Shown one piece after another: positions 6,075-7,581 of a stretch of DNA of 7,581 nucleotides. The DNA is taken from positions 1 to 7,581 of the forward strand of contig CBDVAM010000156.1 in assembly GCA_965371965.1 (NCBI GenBank), read 5' to 3'. Made by a program: the position numbers and the translations under genes. A model generated the notes under the pieces. It had not been told where the DNA came from. It searched no databases and saw only the letters and a program-made list of their open reading frames with translations. The DNA is from S146-42 sp965371965 (GTDB lineage Bacteria > Planctomycetota > Phycisphaerae > Phycisphaerales > UBA1924). Positions within the stretch are counted from its first letter, which is position 1. The number at the start of each line of letters is the position of its first letter.

Positions 6075-6096
6075 GCCCGGACTACGCTCCTGCATC

Positions 6097-7302
6097 ATGG
6101 AGCGGCTCATTTACCTCGACAACGCCTGCACCAGCTTTCCCAAGGCGCAGGGCATCGATGAGGCCGCGGCGAGATTCCTGCGTGAGCATGCGTTCAACCC
6201 CGGGCGCGGCGGGTATCGCGGTGCACTCGAGACGGGGCGCATCATCGAGCGCTTACGCGAACACCTCGCGCGCCTCATCGCCTCGCCAACACCGAATCGC
6301 GTCGTCTTGACAAGCGGCTCGACGCACGCGATCAACCTCTCAGTCCTGGGTATGTTCGAGGACCGCGAGCAAGCTCCGCGATCGCGCGTCGTGGTCACCA
6401 GCATCACCCACAACGCGATCACACGCCCGCTCGCCCGCCAGGAAACGCTCGGGCGGATCGAAATCGTCATGGTGCACTGCGACAGGCAAGGGCGGATCGA
6501 CCCTGAGAAGATCATCGACGCCATCGACGAGCGCACCGCGCTGGTCTGCATGACCCACGCCTCCAACGTCTGCGGCACCATCCAACCCATCGGCGAGGTC
6601 GGACGCGCGATCCGGGATCGATCCCATCCCGCGCTGCTGCTGGTCGACGGCGCGCAGACCGCGGGCGTCGTCGATATCGACGTGCAGCGCGACGCCGTGG
6701 ATCTGCTGGCATTCAGCGGGCACAAGGGCCTGCGCGGGCCGACGGGTATCGGCGCGCTGTACGTTTCCGAACGCGCCTTCGATCAGACCGGCGACCCTGA
6801 CAAACAGCCCCTGAGACCCATCCTCTCGGGCGGCACCGGCGGCAACGCCACCGAGGAGGTCATGCCCACGTCGCTGCCCAAGCGATTCGAGCCCGGCACG
6901 CCCAACACGCTGGGTTCCGCCGCACTGCTCGCGGCGGTCGAGACGATCACGCCCGATGCGCGGACGCGCTCGCTTGCGCATGAGCGAGGCCTGATCGCCC
7001 GATTGCGCGAGCGCCTCGCGGGCGTTCCAGGACTTCGCCTGATCGGCGCCGACGCCGTGACCGACGCAACACCCGTGCAATCACTTGTCATCGACGGGCA
7101 AGAGCCGACCGACGTCGCCGCGATTCTCGATGAAAGCTTCGGTATCGCCGTGCGTGCGGGGCTGCATTGCGCACCCAAGGCCCACGCCACGCTGGGCACA
7201 CTGGACCTTGGCGGCACCATCCGCGTCAGCCCCGGCCCGACCACCACCGAGGACGAGATCGACGCGTGCGCGGACGCCCTCCGCGAGATCGCGGCAAGCT
7301 GA
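6097..7302 (+). CDS. Cysteine desulfurase family protein (class-V, PLP-dependent)
   Basis: The 401-residue product has fold-type I, class-V aminotransferase features in order: LDNACTSFPK at the N-terminus (residues 7-16), NPGRGGYRG, TSGSTHAIN for PLP phosphate binding, a His105 (THNAI) that would stack on the cofactor ring, THASNVCGT, Asp184 and Gln187 in VDGAQTAG, and Lys210 in SGHKGLRGPTG as the Schiff-base lysine. GGTGGNA and FEPGTPNT follow, and the C-terminal RAGLHCAP holds Cys358, the expected catalytic persulfide cysteine. The reaction is L-cysteine to L-alanine with transfer of sulfur, in the cytosol. It most resembles the 'cysteine desulfurase family' with LDNAATSFPKP and RAGLHCAP motifs rather than classical IscS. 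Start 6097 fits the family N-terminus. No Shine-Dalgarno is seen, but TACGCT lies 8 nt upstream. The frame is open back to 5641, but that stretch overlaps the preceding gene. No IscU, SufE or tRNA-thiolation gene is adjacent. Confidence 0.92.
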   Translation: MERLIYLDNACTSFPKAQGIDEAAARFLREHAFNPGRGGYRGALETGRIIERLREHLARLIASPTPNRVVLTSGSTHAINLSVLGMFEDREQAPRSRVVVTSITHNAITRPLARQETLGRIEIVMVHCDRQGRIDPEKIIDAIDERTALVCMTHASNVCGTIQPIGEVGRAIRDRSHPALLLVDGAQTAGVVDIDVQRDAVDLLAFSGHKGLRGPTGIGALYVSERAFDQTGDPDKQPLRPILSGGTGGNATEEVMPTSLPKRFEPGTPNTLGSAALLAAVETITPDARTRSLAHERGLIARLRERLAGVPGLRLIGADAVTDATPVQSLVIDGQEPTDVAAILDESFGIAVRAGLHCAPKAHATLGTLDLGGTIRVSPGPTTTEDEIDACADALREIAAS

Positions 7303-7316
7303 CCCAATGGTGTTGC

Positions 7317-7411
7317 CCGGTGGCGTGGTCTGAGCGAGGCATCGAGCGAAGGCCACGCTCTGGTGGCAAATCGTGGCCTTCGTCGCAGGGCCTCCTCGAC
7401 CACGCCACCGG
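7317..7411. repeat. Large nested inverted repeat (BIME-like palindrome)
   Basis: A perfect 14-bp inverted repeat (CCGGTGGCGTGGTC at 7317-7330, complement at 7398-7411) encloses an interrupted arm (7332-7334 and 7336-7340 with 7390-7397) and a perfect 11-bp inner repeat (CGAAGGCCACG at 7347-7357, complement at 7372-7382) around a 14-nt loop. Each half can also fold alone: 7323-7330 pairs with 7351-7358, and 7372-7378 pairs with 7398-7404. That makes two inverted hairpins, the layout of paired REP elements. It starts 14 bp after the cysteine desulfurase stop and may also limit readthrough or protect the mRNA end. No T-run follows. Confidence 0.85.
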
Positions 7412-7434
7412 TCGGGCTCTGATACAGTCGTCAC

Positions 7435-7542
7435 ATGCCCGATCTGCCGCCTGCCGATTCTCATGAAGAGAACTCACCACAGAGAACACAGAGAGCACAG
7501 AGAGTGCAGAGAGTGCACAGAGAAACGAGAGAGGACTATTGA
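7435..7542 (+). other. Short ORF of 35 codons that runs into the purine-rich repeat; doubtful gene
   Basis: An ATG at 7435 opens MPDLPPADSHEEN and then reads through the repeat as QRTQRAQRVQRVHRE, stopping at 7540-7542. TACAGT (7423-7428, preceded by TG as in an extended -10) lies 6 nt upstream of the ATG, and no Shine-Dalgarno is present. It could be the 5' remnant of a gene cut by repeat insertion, or chance. Confidence 0.2.
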
Positions 7543-7573
7543 ACCACGGAGTCACACGGAGTTGCACGGAGTT
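7475..7573 (+). repeat. Short-period purine-rich tandem repeats, 9-bp then 10-bp units
   Basis: Positions 7478-7513 hold four near-identical 9-bp units (CACAGAGAA or CACAGAGAG, the last TGCAGAGAG), followed by TGCACAGAGAAA. After about 20 bp, a second block has CACGGAGT three times at exactly 10-bp spacing (7545-7552, 7555-7562, 7565-7572). The array may continue past the window edge. Apart from the palindrome and the doubtful 35-codon ORF, I see nothing else in the 279 bp after the last gene. Confidence 0.8.
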
Positions 7574-7581
7574 GAAACCTG

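Noticed and set aside
5641..6096. 152-codon upstream extension of the cysteine desulfurase frame
   Set aside because: It overlaps the 71- and 102-residue genes in another frame and is Arg/Ser/Pro-rich; family N-termini begin at LIYLDNA.
6340..7080. Minus-strand ORF of 246 codons opposite the cysteine desulfurase
   Set aside because: It is antisense to a gene with all catalytic motifs in place and has Arg/Ala/Gly-rich shadow composition.
7317..7411. Integron attC site
   Set aside because: Size and hairpin shape fit loosely, but the core GTTRRRY/RYYYAAC ends are absent and there is no cassette-like neighbour.
7226..7567. Minus-strand ORF of 113 codons with LCALSALSVLSVFSVV
   Set aside because: The hydrophobic start is the translation of the CACAGAG tandem repeat, not a credible membrane segment.

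Overview
The window is about 7.6 kb of high-GC bacterial DNA. It most likely comes from a planctomycete of the Phycisphaerae type. The main clue is the secreted FG-GAP/VCBS protein: it ends in a paired Asp-rich, dockerin-like module (DGDADSDDFF..LDAF, then DQDADCDAEDFF..LDLF) that stops in Gly-Cys, a C-terminal style I associate with Phycisphaerales. This is recognition from the sequence, not a database result.

Layout from left to right. (1) Positions 1-312, plus strand: the C-terminal dimerisation part of a dihydrolipoyl dehydrogenase. The conserved protein changes reading frame near 85-104, so the gene carries a one-base frameshift (real or a sequencing error) and its 5' part lies outside the window. 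(2) A strong hairpin terminator at 395-426 sits between this gene and a convergent minus-strand gene. (3) Positions 452-1450, minus strand: a secreted, probably beta-solenoid protein of unknown role. (4) A 153-bp divergent intergenic region. (5) Positions 1604-4246, plus strand: an 880-residue secreted protein with 14 calcium-binding FG-GAP/VCBS loops and the GC-ending module. (6) A repeat-filled gap at 4247-4428, holding a GCCARA-type tandem array, a copy of a purine-rich 'CACCACCGAGACACGGAG' element and a promoter. (7) A plus-strand group: NAD-dependent sugar epimerase (4429-5466), a 71-residue membrane protein overlapping it by 4 bp, a 102-residue single-span membrane protein with an acidic tail (5766-6074), and a class-V cysteine desulfurase (6097-7302). 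(8) A gene-poor right end with a large nested inverted repeat (7317-7411), a short ORF with a possible promoter, and short-period purine-rich tandem repeats reaching the window edge.

The two divergent secreted genes (452-1450 and 1604-4246) look like cell-surface or extracellular products. The epimerase and the 71-residue protein are probably translationally coupled and may act in nucleotide-sugar or envelope glycan synthesis. The cysteine desulfurase supplies sulfur from cysteine, but no Isc/Suf partner is present. I see no defence system, CRISPR array, transposase, rRNA or tRNA. The most distinctive material is non-coding: the BIME-like nested palindrome, two families of short tandem repeats confined to gaps between genes, and a recurring TANNNT box 6-8 nt upstream of start codons that lack a Shine-Dalgarno, which suggests leaderless transcripts.
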